This document shows, one piece after another, positions 7,585 to 13,923 of a stretch of DNA of 15,059 bases (positions are counted from its first letter, which is position 1; each line of letters begins with the position of its first letter). A program made the position numbers and the translations under genes. Source of the stretch: CAZLWF01 sp031972835 (lineage in GTDB: Bacteria > Patescibacteriota > Minisyncoccia > Phycocordibacterales > UBA9973); contig DALYDX010000017.1 of assembly GCA_031972835.1 (NCBI GenBank), positions 1 through 15,059 on the forward strand. Direction: 5' to 3'. Below the pieces are notes generated by a model. It saw only the letters and a list, made by a program, of their open reading frames with translations. It did no database searches and had not been told where the DNA came from.

Positions 7585-8007
7585 TTATTTCCACATTCCG
7601 AGTATTAGGCCAAAAACTACAAATAGGACTAGTTGATATCCAGCGGATATAAAGAACACTTTCCAAGCATCCTTACGAGGACGAGAGCTCCACATACATG
7701 ACCCCGCAACCACTGGCATAACAAACCCAAGCCAGATCAAGAGCGCATTTGAAACAGCGCTCACACTACTCCAATTTACTATATATACAGAGAGAACGTA
7801 TGCCTGCAAGAGCGCGAGAATAAACTGCGTAGCGTATAGCTGCCACATTTTTTTCTGTATTTCAGCCATTTTTTCAGGCGTCATACCTATATCCATTCCA
7901 GAAGCCTTGATAAAAGCATCACCGAACAATATCTTAGAATGCCACAAAGACCCCACGATCATAGCGGCGACTCCACACACTAAAACTGCAAGTAAATTTA
8001 TATCCAT
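7585..8007 (-). CDS. DUF1761-like membrane protein, 140 aa
   Basis: A small integral membrane protein of the DUF1761 type; no biochemical role is known to me. Four hydrophobic segments are visible, at about residues 4-24, 58-78, 86-106 and 117-138. The GSLWHSKILFGDAFIKASG stretch after the first helix matches the usual DUF1761 pattern of a Trp-containing loop and LFG. The second loop is basic (SRPRKDAWK), placing it on the cytoplasmic side by the positive-inside rule. The protein has the usual family length. The start ATG has no Shine-Dalgarno. Candidate -10 boxes are TATAAG (13 nt upstream) and TATAAT at 8043-8038. Transcription runs into the 48-bp palindrome. Confidence 0.82.
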   Translation of the reverse strand: MDINLLAVLVCGVAAMIVGSLWHSKILFGDAFIKASGMDIGMTPEKMAEIQKKMWQLYATQFILALLQAYVLSVYIVNWSSVSAVSNALLIWLGFVMPVVAGSCMWSSRPRKDAWKVFFISAGYQLVLFVVFGLILGMWK

Positions 8008-8037
8008 AAATTGTTTTTAACTTATAAAACTAGCCCA

Positions 8038-8043
8038 ATTATA
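8038..8043 (-). promoter_or_regulatory. Possible -10 box for the DUF1761 gene
   Basis: TATAAT on the minus strand, 30 nt before the ATG at 8007. The -35 is poor. TATAAG at 8026-8021 is the alternative. Confidence 0.4.
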
Positions 8044-8079
8044 CCCTAAACCTGCCCGACCAAGAATATAGCTCAAACA

Positions 8080-8108
8080 TTGACATATATAGATTTATGT
8101 GATATTCT
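8080..8108 (+). promoter_or_regulatory. Strong sigma70-type promoter abutting the first ATG of the next gene
   Basis: Perfect TTGACA (8080-8085), an ideal 17-nt spacer, TATTCT (8103-8108). The first base after the -10 is the A of the ATG at 8109, so transcription should begin near 8115, inside the longest open frame. Confidence 0.7.
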
Positions 8109-8123
8109 ATGAAAAAATACAAC

Positions 8124-8732
8124 ATGAAGATATTTCAAAAAATCACAAGAAACATCACAGTATTCTATCTAAAAGGAAGCCTTAAAAGAAGCTTCCGTAG
8201 CGGTAGAATCAGTACTGTTATCGATTTACTAAAGGAGTGCCTAGAGGAAAAAAACGCAAAAAAGGCAATAATCCTATATGTACAAGCACTAGTCTTGCTG
8301 GAAAGATACTCATGGGAGTTTCACTCTCTGTCGAGAGTTAAAGGTAGAGAAAAAACAATTTTCTATCAGAAATTGGGAGAACTCCTAACATCACACCTAG
8401 ACCTCAAGAACAATAATCGCCTTATTTTTATAGGTCAGCCCATTTTCTTGGGAGGGCAAAATATAGAGGAAGGAACTTTTGTATACAGTGAAAAATATTT
8501 CAGAAATTCATTCAACGAAACTGAGGAGTTACATCACTTCTCAAGGATATCTAAATTAGACGATAACCTAAAGACAGATAATGGAGACTTAGTAAATGAA
8601 AGTTGGAATTTCATGAAAAAATCTATCGAAAAGTTCTACAAAAAACTTGTTGAGATAGATGAGATCCTCAACCCATCACAAATAGAAAAAATAAAAGGAA
8701 TGGAAGCTTATGATCCGCTTCCACTGAGATAA
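8124..8732 (+). CDS. Hypothetical protein, about 202 aa
   Basis: I do not recognise this protein. It is soluble, basic at the N-terminus (KRSFRSGR) and rich in Lys, Glu, Leu and Phe. A helical first half contains LIDLLKECLEEK-like amphipathic segments, and a closing helical stretch runs through SWNFMKKSIEKFYKKLVEIDEIL. No membrane span, cysteine cluster or catalytic motif can be seen. The longest open frame starts at 8109 (207 aa), but the -10 box of the only good promoter ends at 8108, so that ATG would lie upstream of the RNA start. The next ATG, at 8124 (MKIFQK), is the better start. A hairpin terminator follows the stop within 10 nt, so it is a single-gene unit. Confidence 0.72.
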   Translation: MKIFQKITRNITVFYLKGSLKRSFRSGRISTVIDLLKECLEEKNAKKAIILYVQALVLLERYSWEFHSLSRVKGREKTIFYQKLGELLTSHLDLKNNNRLIFIGQPIFLGGQNIEEGTFVYSEKYFRNSFNETEELHHFSRISKLDDNLKTDNGDLVNESWNFMKKSIEKFYKKLVEIDEILNPSQIEKIKGMEAYDPLPLR

Positions 8733-8740
8733 AAACAAAA

Positions 8741-8766
8741 AAACCGCATCTTGATTGATGCGGTTT
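8741..8766. terminator. Bidirectional intrinsic terminator
   Basis: AAACCGCATC pairs with GATGCGGTTT around TTGATT. T-rich on the plus side and A-rich on the other, it lies between convergent genes ending at 8732 and 8773. Confidence 0.85.
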
Positions 8767-8772
8767 TATTAT

Positions 8773-9345
8773 TTATCTAATCCCTGTATCTATATCAAAA
8801 TCAACTATTGATGTTTCAAAAGATTTGACTGTAACTTCCTTCATCTCCCCTGGACCAATACCCGCAGGGCTGATTTGTACAAAATAATTTCCTGGACCAA
8901 CTGCAATCCAATATGTCCCACCTGCCAAGATTCTGATCCGCTCATGAATATTTTTTCCATCGCTTTCATATACCAAAACTTCTCGCGATGTGTATGCTTC
9001 TTCCGGGGTCTCACAAGGCACTCCCTCGCGTTCAACTGGACAGTTAGGTCCAATATTTACAGTACCTGCAATATACCCTGCGGCAACACGTTCCGTCTCC
9101 ATCTCACCGACCCCTGTCACAACCTGTGTCGGATTCACAAAATGTCCTCCATCTGGAGTGCTGCATTGTTCGGGATAGCTTTCCATAACAGGATAATACT
9201 TTGCGCACTCCTCAAATGTATCTATGGAATTTCTAGGTATAAAGCTTGTCCCCTCTTTTTCCATCATGTTGAATTTACCCCAAAAGGCTAAACTGACGAT
9301 AGCTACAACAATTATTATCGAAATCCAAAATGGCATTTTATTCAT
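8773..9345 (-). CDS. Membrane-anchored extracytoplasmic protein, 190 aa
   Basis: Unknown function. One N-terminal hydrophobic segment (residues about 5-22, WISIIIVVAIVSLAFW) acts as an uncleaved anchor; there is no lipobox. The exported part has two recognisable blocks. The first, about 43-68, is ECAKYYPVMESYPEQCSTPD, a paired-cysteine pattern that recurs in small exported proteins of uncultured bacteria. The second begins about 90 with GTVNIGPNCPVEREGVPCET, again with two cysteines likely to form a disulfide, and continues as a beta-rich domain (VLVYESDG, GTYWIAVGPGNYFVQI) that looks like a carboxypeptidase-regulatory or immunoglobulin-like fold. TACAAT lies 6 nt before the ATG. The family resemblance is from memory of the motif; function cannot be given. 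Confidence 0.8.
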   Translation of the reverse strand: MNKMPFWISIIIVVAIVSLAFWGKFNMMEKEGTSFIPRNSIDTFEECAKYYPVMESYPEQCSTPDGGHFVNPTQVVTGVGEMETERVAAGYIAGTVNIGPNCPVEREGVPCETPEEAYTSREVLVYESDGKNIHERIRILAGGTYWIAVGPGNYFVQISPAGIGPGEMKEVTVKSFETSIVDFDIDTGIR

Positions 9346-9351
9346 GTATAT

Positions 9352-9357
9352 ATTGTA
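9352..9357 (-). promoter_or_regulatory. -10 box of the anchored-protein gene (leaderless arrangement)
   Basis: TACAAT on the minus strand ends 6 nt before the ATG at 9345. A weak TTGGTA lies 16 nt upstream of it. Confidence 0.55.
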
Positions 9358-9431
9358 ACGTTTCTCAATAAAATACCAAAATACATCAGAACTTCCTTGA
9401 AGTCACCATAAAAATAAAACATTAAATATGA

Positions 9432-9437
9432 TATTAT
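9432..9437 (+). promoter_or_regulatory. -10 box of the HD-hydrolase gene (leaderless arrangement)
   Basis: TATTAT ends 6 nt before the ATG at 9444. No -35 at the right distance. Confidence 0.5.
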
Positions 9438-9443
9438 TCATCT

Positions 9444-9989
9444 ATGAACTTACCTACTAAAGAAGAAGCCGAAAAAATCCTCCATAGTCATGTAGGAGAT
9501 CCGTACCAGCGCCTCCATGCGAAAATGGTTGCAACAGCCCTCGAGGGATATGCAGGAAAATTCGGGGAGGATCCACACATGTGGTGGCTCTGTGGATATC
9601 TCCATGATATTGATTTTGAGAAGTATCCAGATTTGCATCCGGGGGAATCCTTGAAATGGTTTGCTGATTGGAACTATCCCGAAGAACTAATTCATGCAGT
9701 CGAAGCACACGCATACAACTACAACGGCTTCACCACGCTTCCCAAGACGAAGCTCGCCTCAGCACTTATGGCATGTGACGAGATCTGCGGGATTTTCTAC
9801 GCATATCAAAAGCTCAATCCGATCCCCTACGGACAGATGAAATCAAGTTCAATATTGAAAAGAATCCGTGAAAAAAGTTTCGCTCCTAAGATTGAACGTG
9901 AAAGCATTACACGCGGATGCGAACTACTCGGAGTCGGTATAGAAGAACATGCGGAAAATCTTGTCCGTTTCCTTTCAAAGTTGGACTAA
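9444..9989 (+). CDS. HD-domain phosphohydrolase, 181 aa
   Basis: Predicted metal-dependent phosphohydrolase of the HD superfamily. The metal-binding signature is in order: His25 (RLHAKMVATALEGYA), His54-Asp55 in GYLHDIDFEKYP, conserved histidines 65, 84 and 89, and Asp112 in MACDEICG. The H...HD...D spacing is that of single-domain HDIG-type proteins of about 180-200 residues. It is cytoplasmic, with no fused sensor or synthetase domain, so it is not a Rel/Spo enzyme. The substrate (nucleotide or other phosphate ester) cannot be told from sequence. It stands alone between two promoters. A weak hairpin without a U tract at 10018-10036 may be its terminator. The start is supported by the -10 box 6 nt upstream. 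Confidence 0.85.
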   Translation: MNLPTKEEAEKILHSHVGDPYQRLHAKMVATALEGYAGKFGEDPHMWWLCGYLHDIDFEKYPDLHPGESLKWFADWNYPEELIHAVEAHAYNYNGFTTLPKTKLASALMACDEICGIFYAYQKLNPIPYGQMKSSSILKRIREKSFAPKIERESITRGCELLGVGIEEHAENLVRFLSKLD

Positions 9990-10035
9990 TTCCACCAAGA
10001 CACTTTCGATTCCTGCGAATAAAACTTCGTGTTAT

Positions 10036-10063
10036 TTGACTATTACAATCGGAGGACTATACT
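10036..10063 (+). promoter_or_regulatory. Promoter for the UVR-motif gene
   Basis: TTGACT (10036-10041), a 16-nt spacer and TATACT (10058-10063), giving a leader of about 36 nt. A second possible -10, TACAAT at 10085-10090, lies 15 nt before the ATG. Confidence 0.55.
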
Positions 10064-10105
10064 ACGAATAAGAACTCATAAAAGTACAATTAAAACTAAA
10101 TATCT

Positions 10106-10528
10106 ATGGCAAAGCTACCAGAAAAAAGAAGGCTCTTTCAAGTTAAAGATATAGGCATTGGAAAAATTGCATACGTGTCTGCATACGCAATGAAAGTAGC
10201 GGTAGACAAAGAATGCTATTTGAGAACAGATTATACTGTTCATACTAAACATAGTTCCGATACTCCACTAAAAATACAGCGCACAATAAATGGATTTATA
10301 GCTTTTATATTTGAGACAGATTATTTATGGCCAATCTCAGATGATATAGATACCACTGTCAATATAGAAGAATCTAATTATGCTCATGTTGTAGGCTTCG
10401 GAGATAAGTTAGATTACGAAAAACTTTCACTCAAAGAACTCAAAGAAGCTCTCTCCTCTGTCGAAGACGACGGGGACTACGAAGAGGCTGCTAAAATACG
10501 TGATTTAATACAATCAAAAAATAAATAA
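10106..10528 (+). CDS. UVR-motif protein, 140 aa
   Basis: The C-terminal helix pair, about residues 105-138, follows the UvrB/UvrC motif pattern: LSLKELKEALSSVEDDGDYEEAAKIRDLI seen as L-x2-LKE-x(8)-E-x3-DYEEAAKIRD. In UvrB, UvrC, ClpC and McsA this motif is a protein-protein interaction helical hairpin. The first 95 residues are unlike any family I recognise: basic at the start (KLPEKRRLF), then mixed alpha/beta with an aromatic patch FIAFIFETDYLWP. There is one cysteine and no zinc site, so it is not McsA. A role as an adaptor or regulator is inference from the motif alone. No uvr gene is adjacent. It has its own promoter and a terminator 3 nt after the stop. Confidence 0.78.
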   Translation: MAKLPEKRRLFQVKDIGIGKIAYVSAYAMKVAVDKECYLRTDYTVHTKHSSDTPLKIQRTINGFIAFIFETDYLWPISDDIDTTVNIEESNYAHVVGFGDKLDYEKLSLKELKEALSSVEDDGDYEEAAKIRDLIQSKNK

Positions 10529-10530
10529 AA

Positions 10531-10554
10531 AAACTCCGCAAGATTGCGGAGTTT
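10531..10554. terminator. Bidirectional intrinsic terminator
   Basis: AAACTCCGCA pairs with TGCGGAGTTT around AGAT, with A and T tracts outside. It serves the UVR-motif gene and the convergent DoxX gene. Confidence 0.88.
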
Positions 10555-10567
10555 TTCTTTTGATTTT

Positions 10568-11104
10568 TTATTTTCCTTCGTGGCCAGTGCAAGTTCCGTT
10601 TGATTTACAAGTATCACATCCATCACATGATTTAGTACTACATGTTCCGCATCCACAATTGCAAACACCGTCCTTTGAACAATCACATCCACCAGAGTGG
10701 CAAGATTTACATCCACATCCACAAAAATGTCTCATGAGAGAATATTTTCCAGGACCACCGAAAGCTATTGTGAGAGATGAGACAAGCAACATAATATCTA
10801 TCTCAGCTGCACTAAATCCCATATCAGATTTGACGAGGATTATTGCAAACACCATTACAACTGCGAGCAACATACCTGCATATCGAGCAAATACACCTAA
10901 TAGCACTAGAATACCTCCCACAAGTTCTACGGTTGCTACGATATATGCAAAAATTGAACTAAGTCCCAACATTCCAAAAAATCCTATTGTACCTTCCATA
11001 TCTTGGAATTTAGAAATACCGTGGAAAATAAAAACTGCTGCAAGTCCGATTCGAAGTAATAGTAGGCCAGTATCAGAACAATGCATTTTCTTCATCATTT
11101 TCAT
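10568..11104 (-). CDS. DoxX-family membrane protein with a 14-cysteine metallothionein-like tail
   Basis: Residues 10-120 are a DoxX domain: four hydrophobic helices, with LLLLRIGLAAVFIFHGISKF at the start and a VELVGGILVLLGVFARYAG central motif. DoxX proteins are small membrane proteins linked to redox balance in several bacteria. Typical members end near residue 130. Here about 50 residues follow with 14 cysteines (128, 130, 132, 135, 140, 142, 148, 150, 152, 155, 160, 163, 166, 172) in CxC, CxxC and GCGC patterns, plus two histidines, like a metallothionein. The simplest reading is a membrane-tethered metal-binding or thiol-buffering tail. Whether it faces the cytoplasm is not certain. TATAAT at 11143-11138 gives a leader of about 27 nt. 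The zinc-ribbon gene lies 60 nt upstream on the same strand, so read-through is possible. Confidence 0.88.
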   Translation of the reverse strand: MKMMKKMHCSDTGLLLLRIGLAAVFIFHGISKFQDMEGTIGFFGMLGLSSIFAYIVATVELVGGILVLLGVFARYAGMLLAVVMVFAIILVKSDMGFSAAEIDIMLLVSSLTIAFGGPGKYSLMRHFCGCGCKSCHSGGCDCSKDGVCNCGCGTCSTKSCDGCDTCKSNGTCTGHEGK

Positions 11105-11137
11105 AATCTTAAAAATAAAATAATTTATAATATTTCA

Positions 11138-11143
11138 ATTATA
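11138..11143 (-). promoter_or_regulatory. Possible -10 box for the DoxX gene
   Basis: TATAAT on the minus strand, 33 nt before the ATG at 11104, in the 59-nt gap after the zinc-ribbon gene. No good -35. Confidence 0.4.
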
Positions 11144-11163
11144 TCACACTCGAAAAAATAAAA

Positions 11164-11682
11164 TTATTTTTTCTTTTTTGCTACAACTTTTTTCTTTGGA
11201 GTAGATTTTTTAGCCACAACAGTCTTTGCTTCAACTTTTTTTTCTTCTACTGCCTTTGCCTTAGTCGGAGTAGTTTTTTCCATCAAAGATATAAGTCTAT
11301 CAAGTTTACTTGCGATATCTGAAAGCTGTCTTTTAGTTTCGTCGTTTGATTGTGCAGGTTTGAAATCAGTTCGAGGAGCCGGCTTTCCACCAAAATCTCT
11401 TCTCGGCGCTTGGCCACCAAAATCCTTACGAGGAGCTCTGTCGCCACCTTCCTTTTTAGCACCAAAACAATTTGAACAATACACGGGTTTCTCCCCTGAT
11501 GGGCGAAATGGTACCTCACAATTGTTTCCACAGTCACTACAAGTAGCCTTGTGCATGACTACGTCTCTAGCACCTCCCTTGTCACCACCCCAGTCTTTCT
11601 TTGGAAATGGTGGTCTACCACCACTGTTTCCCCCTCTAAAACCTCCTCCACCCCTGTTGTCTCTGTCTTGATAATTTCCCAT
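11164..11682 (-). CDS. RGG / zinc-ribbon (CxxC-x17-CxxC) protein with lysine-rich tail
   Basis: A likely nucleic-acid-binding protein. Order of parts: Gly/Arg-rich RGG-type segment (residues 7-38); zinc ribbon with Cys48-x2-Cys51, exactly 17 residues, then Cys69-x2-Cys72 (CSDC...CSNC), the CxxC-x17-CxxC domain (TIGR04272-type) common in uncultured bacteria; a repeated R-(K/R)-DFGG linker (about 83-108); a short amphipathic helix SDIASKLDRLISLMEK (121-136); and a tail of Lys, Val and Ala ending in KKKK. The protein is basic and largely disordered outside the ribbon. No target is known; RNA binding is inferred from RGG and lysine content. The start has AGGCAGG about 9 nt upstream, one of the few Shine-Dalgarno-like sites here. 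Confidence 0.85.
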   Translation of the reverse strand: MGNYQDRDNRGGGGFRGGNSGGRPPFPKKDWGGDKGGARDVVMHKATCSDCGNNCEVPFRPSGEKPVYCSNCFGAKKEGGDRAPRKDFGGQAPRRDFGGKPAPRTDFKPAQSNDETKRQLSDIASKLDRLISLMEKTTPTKAKAVEEKKVEAKTVVAKKSTPKKKVVAKKKK

Positions 11683-11777
11683 ATAGTATTTACCTGCCTT
11701 ATAGCAGTATGTTTAGATTATGACTAATACCTATAGTCTATGCTTTTGTGTGCCAATAATCAAACACTAAAAAATTA

Positions 11778-12152
11778 TTATCCTTTGAAATCAAGAGAAC
11801 AAGAATTCAGGCAAAATCGCTCACCTGTTGTATCAGCTGGTCCATCATTAAATTTATGACCCAAGTGTGCACCACAATTTGCACACGTGACTTCAGTCCG
11901 ATTCATACCGAGTGTTGTGTCTTCATGAAATAGGACAGCCCCAGGAAGCGCTTTGTCGAAAGAAGGCCATCCAGTACCAGAATCAAATTTTGTATCGGAA
12001 GAAAAAAGTAGTGTGCCACACACCTTACAAGCATACATACCTTTTTCATGATGATCTACATACTTCCCAGTAAACGGCGCCTCAGTCCCCTTTTCCTGCG
12101 TCACATGATATTCCTCGTCTGTTAATTTTTCTTTTAGTTCGTCTTTATTCAT
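11778..12152 (-). CDS. msrB: Peptide methionine-R-sulfoxide reductase
   Basis: Reduces methionine-R-sulfoxide in oxidised proteins, using thioredoxin or a similar donor. At 124 aa it is a single-domain MsrB of normal length. Visible are the zinc site Cys42-x2-Cys45 and Cys90-x2-Cys93, the SGTGWPSF substrate loop (58-65), GAHLGHKFNDGP, and the catalytic Cys114 in RFCLNSCSLDF. The usual alanine in the NSxSL stretch is Cys118 here, which might act as the resolving cysteine since none is found near Trp62. There is no signal peptide, so it is cytoplasmic, and no msrA is adjacent. TACAAT 6 nt before the ATG suggests a leaderless mRNA. The gene diverges from glutamine synthetase across a spacer with a perfect inverted repeat. 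Confidence 0.95.
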   Translation of the reverse strand: MNKDELKEKLTDEEYHVTQEKGTEAPFTGKYVDHHEKGMYACKVCGTLLFSSDTKFDSGTGWPSFDKALPGAVLFHEDTTLGMNRTEVTCANCGAHLGHKFNDGPADTTGERFCLNSCSLDFKG

Positions 12153-12158
12153 ACTTTC

Positions 12159-12164
12159 ATTGTA
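12159..12164 (-). promoter_or_regulatory. -10 box of msrB (leaderless arrangement)
   Basis: TACAAT on the minus strand ends 6 nt before the ATG at 12152. The TTGACA in the inverted repeat upstream is only 7 nt away, too close to be its -35. Confidence 0.55.
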
Positions 12165-12171
12165 ACATTTG

Positions 12172-12193
12172 TGTCAAACCTACGGGTTTGACA
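12172..12193. promoter_or_regulatory. Inverted repeat in the msrB-glnII divergent promoter region (possible operator)
   Basis: TGTCAAACC, four bases TACG, then GGTTTGACA: 9-bp perfect arms. The right arm contains the TTGACA -35 of the glutamine synthetase promoter, and the left arm lies just upstream of the msrB -10. No T tract follows, so it is not a terminator. A dimeric repressor site is plausible. The TGTCA...TGACA half-sites recall GlnR-type sites but the spacing is longer. Confidence 0.5.
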
Positions 12194-12216
12194 TGAGTAT
12201 TATTTTAAAATAGTAT
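12188..12216 (+). promoter_or_regulatory. Promoter of the glutamine synthetase gene
   Basis: Perfect TTGACA (12188-12193), a 17-nt spacer and TAGTAT (12211-12216), 22 nt before the ATG at 12239. Its -35 is buried in the inverted repeat. Confidence 0.65.
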
Positions 12217-12238
12217 GAAGGCAAATGTAAATTAAATT

Positions 12239-13384
12239 ATGCAAAAATTCACAAATCCTGTCTGGGCCGAATATATATGGATAGACGGTCAGGAAACGGG
12301 CAAGCTCCGGTCAAAAGCTCAACGGGTCGAATTCCCTGAAAAACCGATGGGTAAACTCGATGTATCTAAAATTCCCGAATGGGGATTCGATGGATCGAGC
12401 ACCTTTCAAGCCGAAGGTAGCTTTAGTGACTGCGCACTCAAGCCAGTCTATGCAGTACTCGATCCGGTGCGAGGAGGAAAGAATATTCTCGTATTGTGTG
12501 AGGTGATGAATCCTGATGGTTCGCCTCACAAAACAAATACGAGACATCATCTCGTACAAACTCTTGCAAAATATCCGGAAGCAGAAGCTTGGGCCGGTAT
12601 CGAACAAGAGTACACGCTCTATGGAGCAAACGGAAGACCATTTGGCTGGCCTAAAAAAGGCAATCCTGAACCACAAGGCAAGTATTACTGTGGAGTTGGA
12701 TTCGACGAAGTGCACGGAAGGCCGCTTGTGGAAGCTCATATGAAAGCCTGTGTACATGCAGGAATTTCTATCACTGGTGAAAACGGTGAGGTGATGCCAA
12801 GCCAACATGAATTTCAAATTGCTGTAACAGATATACTTGAATGCTCTGACCAACTTTGGATTGCTCGCTGGCTTTTGTATCGTCTTGGAGAAGATTTTGG
12901 CGCATATGCCAAACTTGATCCTAAGCCCATGAGTGGCGACTGGAATGGAGCTGGAGGACATGTGAACTTCTCCGTTAAGTCTATGCGTGAAGAAGGTGGA
13001 ATCAAGGTCATCCGTGAAGCTTGCGAAAAGCTTTCAAAATTCCACAGTCAACATATGGCAGTGTACGGCGTAGACAATGATAAACGTCTGACCGGTAAGC
13101 ATGAAACATGTTCCTACAAGCAATTTCGTTTTGGTGTAAGCAATCGTGGAGCCTCAATCCGGATTCCTATGGCCACAGCAAAAAATAACAAAGGCTATCT
13201 GGAAGATCGCAGACCTGCTGCAAATTTAGATCCGTATAAAGTGCTGACAGCACTTATGGAAACAATTTGTGGAGATGGTTTTAATCCGGAAAATTTTGGA
13301 TGGAAGCCTGATCTGGTTGTCTCAGAATACGAGATCCTTTCTGAAAAGAATGCTGAGATCCCGGTTAAGCAACCGACGATATAA
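12239..13384 (+). CDS. glnII: Glutamine synthetase, type II (eukaryotic-type GSII)
   Basis: Makes glutamine from glutamate, ammonia and ATP. The 381-aa length and motifs are those of GSII, not the roughly 470-aa bacterial GSI: AEYIWIDG at 10-17, WGFDGSST at 48-55, WAGIEQEYTLYG (Glu122 and Glu124 of the metal site), YYCGVG, GEVMPSQHEFQ with Glu184 and Glu191, DWNGAGGHVNFS with His241, RLTGKHET at 283-290, NRGASIRIP and LEDRRPAANLDPY. The family usually reads PGQWEFQ where this protein has PSQHEFQ. There is no adenylylation site of the GSI type. The start ATG lacks a Shine-Dalgarno but lies 22 nt after a good -10. No glutamate synthase, ammonium transporter or PII gene is adjacent. Control through the upstream inverted repeat is possible. 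GSII is patchy in bacteria, so acquisition by transfer is plausible. Confidence 0.95.
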   Translation: MQKFTNPVWAEYIWIDGQETGKLRSKAQRVEFPEKPMGKLDVSKIPEWGFDGSSTFQAEGSFSDCALKPVYAVLDPVRGGKNILVLCEVMNPDGSPHKTNTRHHLVQTLAKYPEAEAWAGIEQEYTLYGANGRPFGWPKKGNPEPQGKYYCGVGFDEVHGRPLVEAHMKACVHAGISITGENGEVMPSQHEFQIAVTDILECSDQLWIARWLLYRLGEDFGAYAKLDPKPMSGDWNGAGGHVNFSVKSMREEGGIKVIREACEKLSKFHSQHMAVYGVDNDKRLTGKHETCSYKQFRFGVSNRGASIRIPMATAKNNKGYLEDRRPAANLDPYKVLTALMETICGDGFNPENFGWKPDLVVSEYEILSEKNAEIPVKQPTI

Positions 13385-13390
13385 CAAAAC

Positions 13391-13414
13391 AATCCCCCGC
13401 GTGTGCGGGGGATT
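13391..13414. terminator. Bidirectional intrinsic terminator
   Basis: AATCCCCCGC pairs with GCGGGGGATT around GTGT: ten base pairs, mostly G-C, followed by a T-rich tract. It lies between the convergent glnII and deaminase genes. Confidence 0.9.
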
Positions 13415-13421
13415 TAATTTT

Positions 13422-13916
13422 TTATTTTTGAGAATCTATGTATTTACATGAAAGTCTATTATATTCATCGGTCGGATACACACATATTCCATCGTCATGC
13501 CAGAGTATAAAGTCGGCAATACCAGTGTCCAATGCAAATCGTGAACATACTGTGCAATATGGTTGACCGGAACGCTTTGTCTCCCCTGCCTCATTCACTC
13601 GAGTAAAATAAAGTTGTGAACCAATAATTTTTTCTGGGTTATTACGTACTGCATCCAATATTGCTCTCCATTCGGCATGCATACAGCAAGTGCGATCATA
13701 GTTCGGCTTGCCATAACTTTTGTCTTCATCTAAACACGTCTGGTGAGCCACATCATCAAGTGGTGGCGCATTGTATCCAGAACCAATTATTTCGCCATTT
13801 TTTACAATCACTGTTCCACATTTTGCACGCAAACAAAGAGCTTTCTCAGCCACGAGAGCAGCTTTCTCCATCCATCCGACTGCATCCTCTTCTTCTTTGT
13901 GTTTTAGGTATTTCAT
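13422..13916 (-). CDS. Cytidine/dCMP-deaminase-family zinc enzyme
   Basis: Predicted nucleotide deaminase, most like deoxycytidylate deaminase (dCMP to dUMP, feeding dTMP synthesis). The catalytic site is complete: HAE with His80 and Glu82 in CCMHAEWRAI, and PYCTVC with Cys121-x2-Cys124. His80 and the two cysteines bind zinc and Glu82 shuttles protons. Extra cysteines (61, 77, 78) before HAE match the second structural zinc of ComEB/T4-type dCMP deaminases. The substrate cannot be fixed from sequence: the usual HAExNAI is HAEWRAI here, and other members act on tRNA, cytosine or riboflavin precursors. At 164 aa it fits the dCMP class. TATTAT 7 nt before the ATG suggests a leaderless mRNA. It is monocistronic, with terminators on both sides. 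Confidence 0.88.
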   Translation of the reverse strand: MKYLKHKEEEDAVGWMEKAALVAEKALCLRAKCGTVIVKNGEIIGSGYNAPPLDDVAHQTCLDEDKSYGKPNYDRTCCMHAEWRAILDAVRNNPEKIIGSQLYFTRVNEAGETKRSGQPYCTVCSRFALDTGIADFILWHDDGICVYPTDEYNRLSCKYIDSQK

Positions 13917-13923
13917 AATATCT

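Noticed and set aside
10018..10036. Hairpin AATAAAAC/GTGTTATT after the HD-hydrolase gene as a terminator
   Set aside because: Weak AT stem with a mismatch and no T tract, overlapping the next promoter; left as a possibility only.
10560..11123. Plus-strand 187-codon frame opposite the DoxX gene
   Set aside because: Low-complexity His/Pro reading is the antisense of the cysteine-rich tail; the minus strand shows the DoxX domain.
12172..12177. Minus-strand TTGACA as the -35 of msrB
   Set aside because: It is only 7 nt from the best -10, and at 17 nt spacing the -10 would overlap the msrB start codon.
12311..12961. Minus-strand 216-codon frame within glutamine synthetase
   Set aside because: It is antisense to a complete GSII with all motifs; no promoter or family signal.
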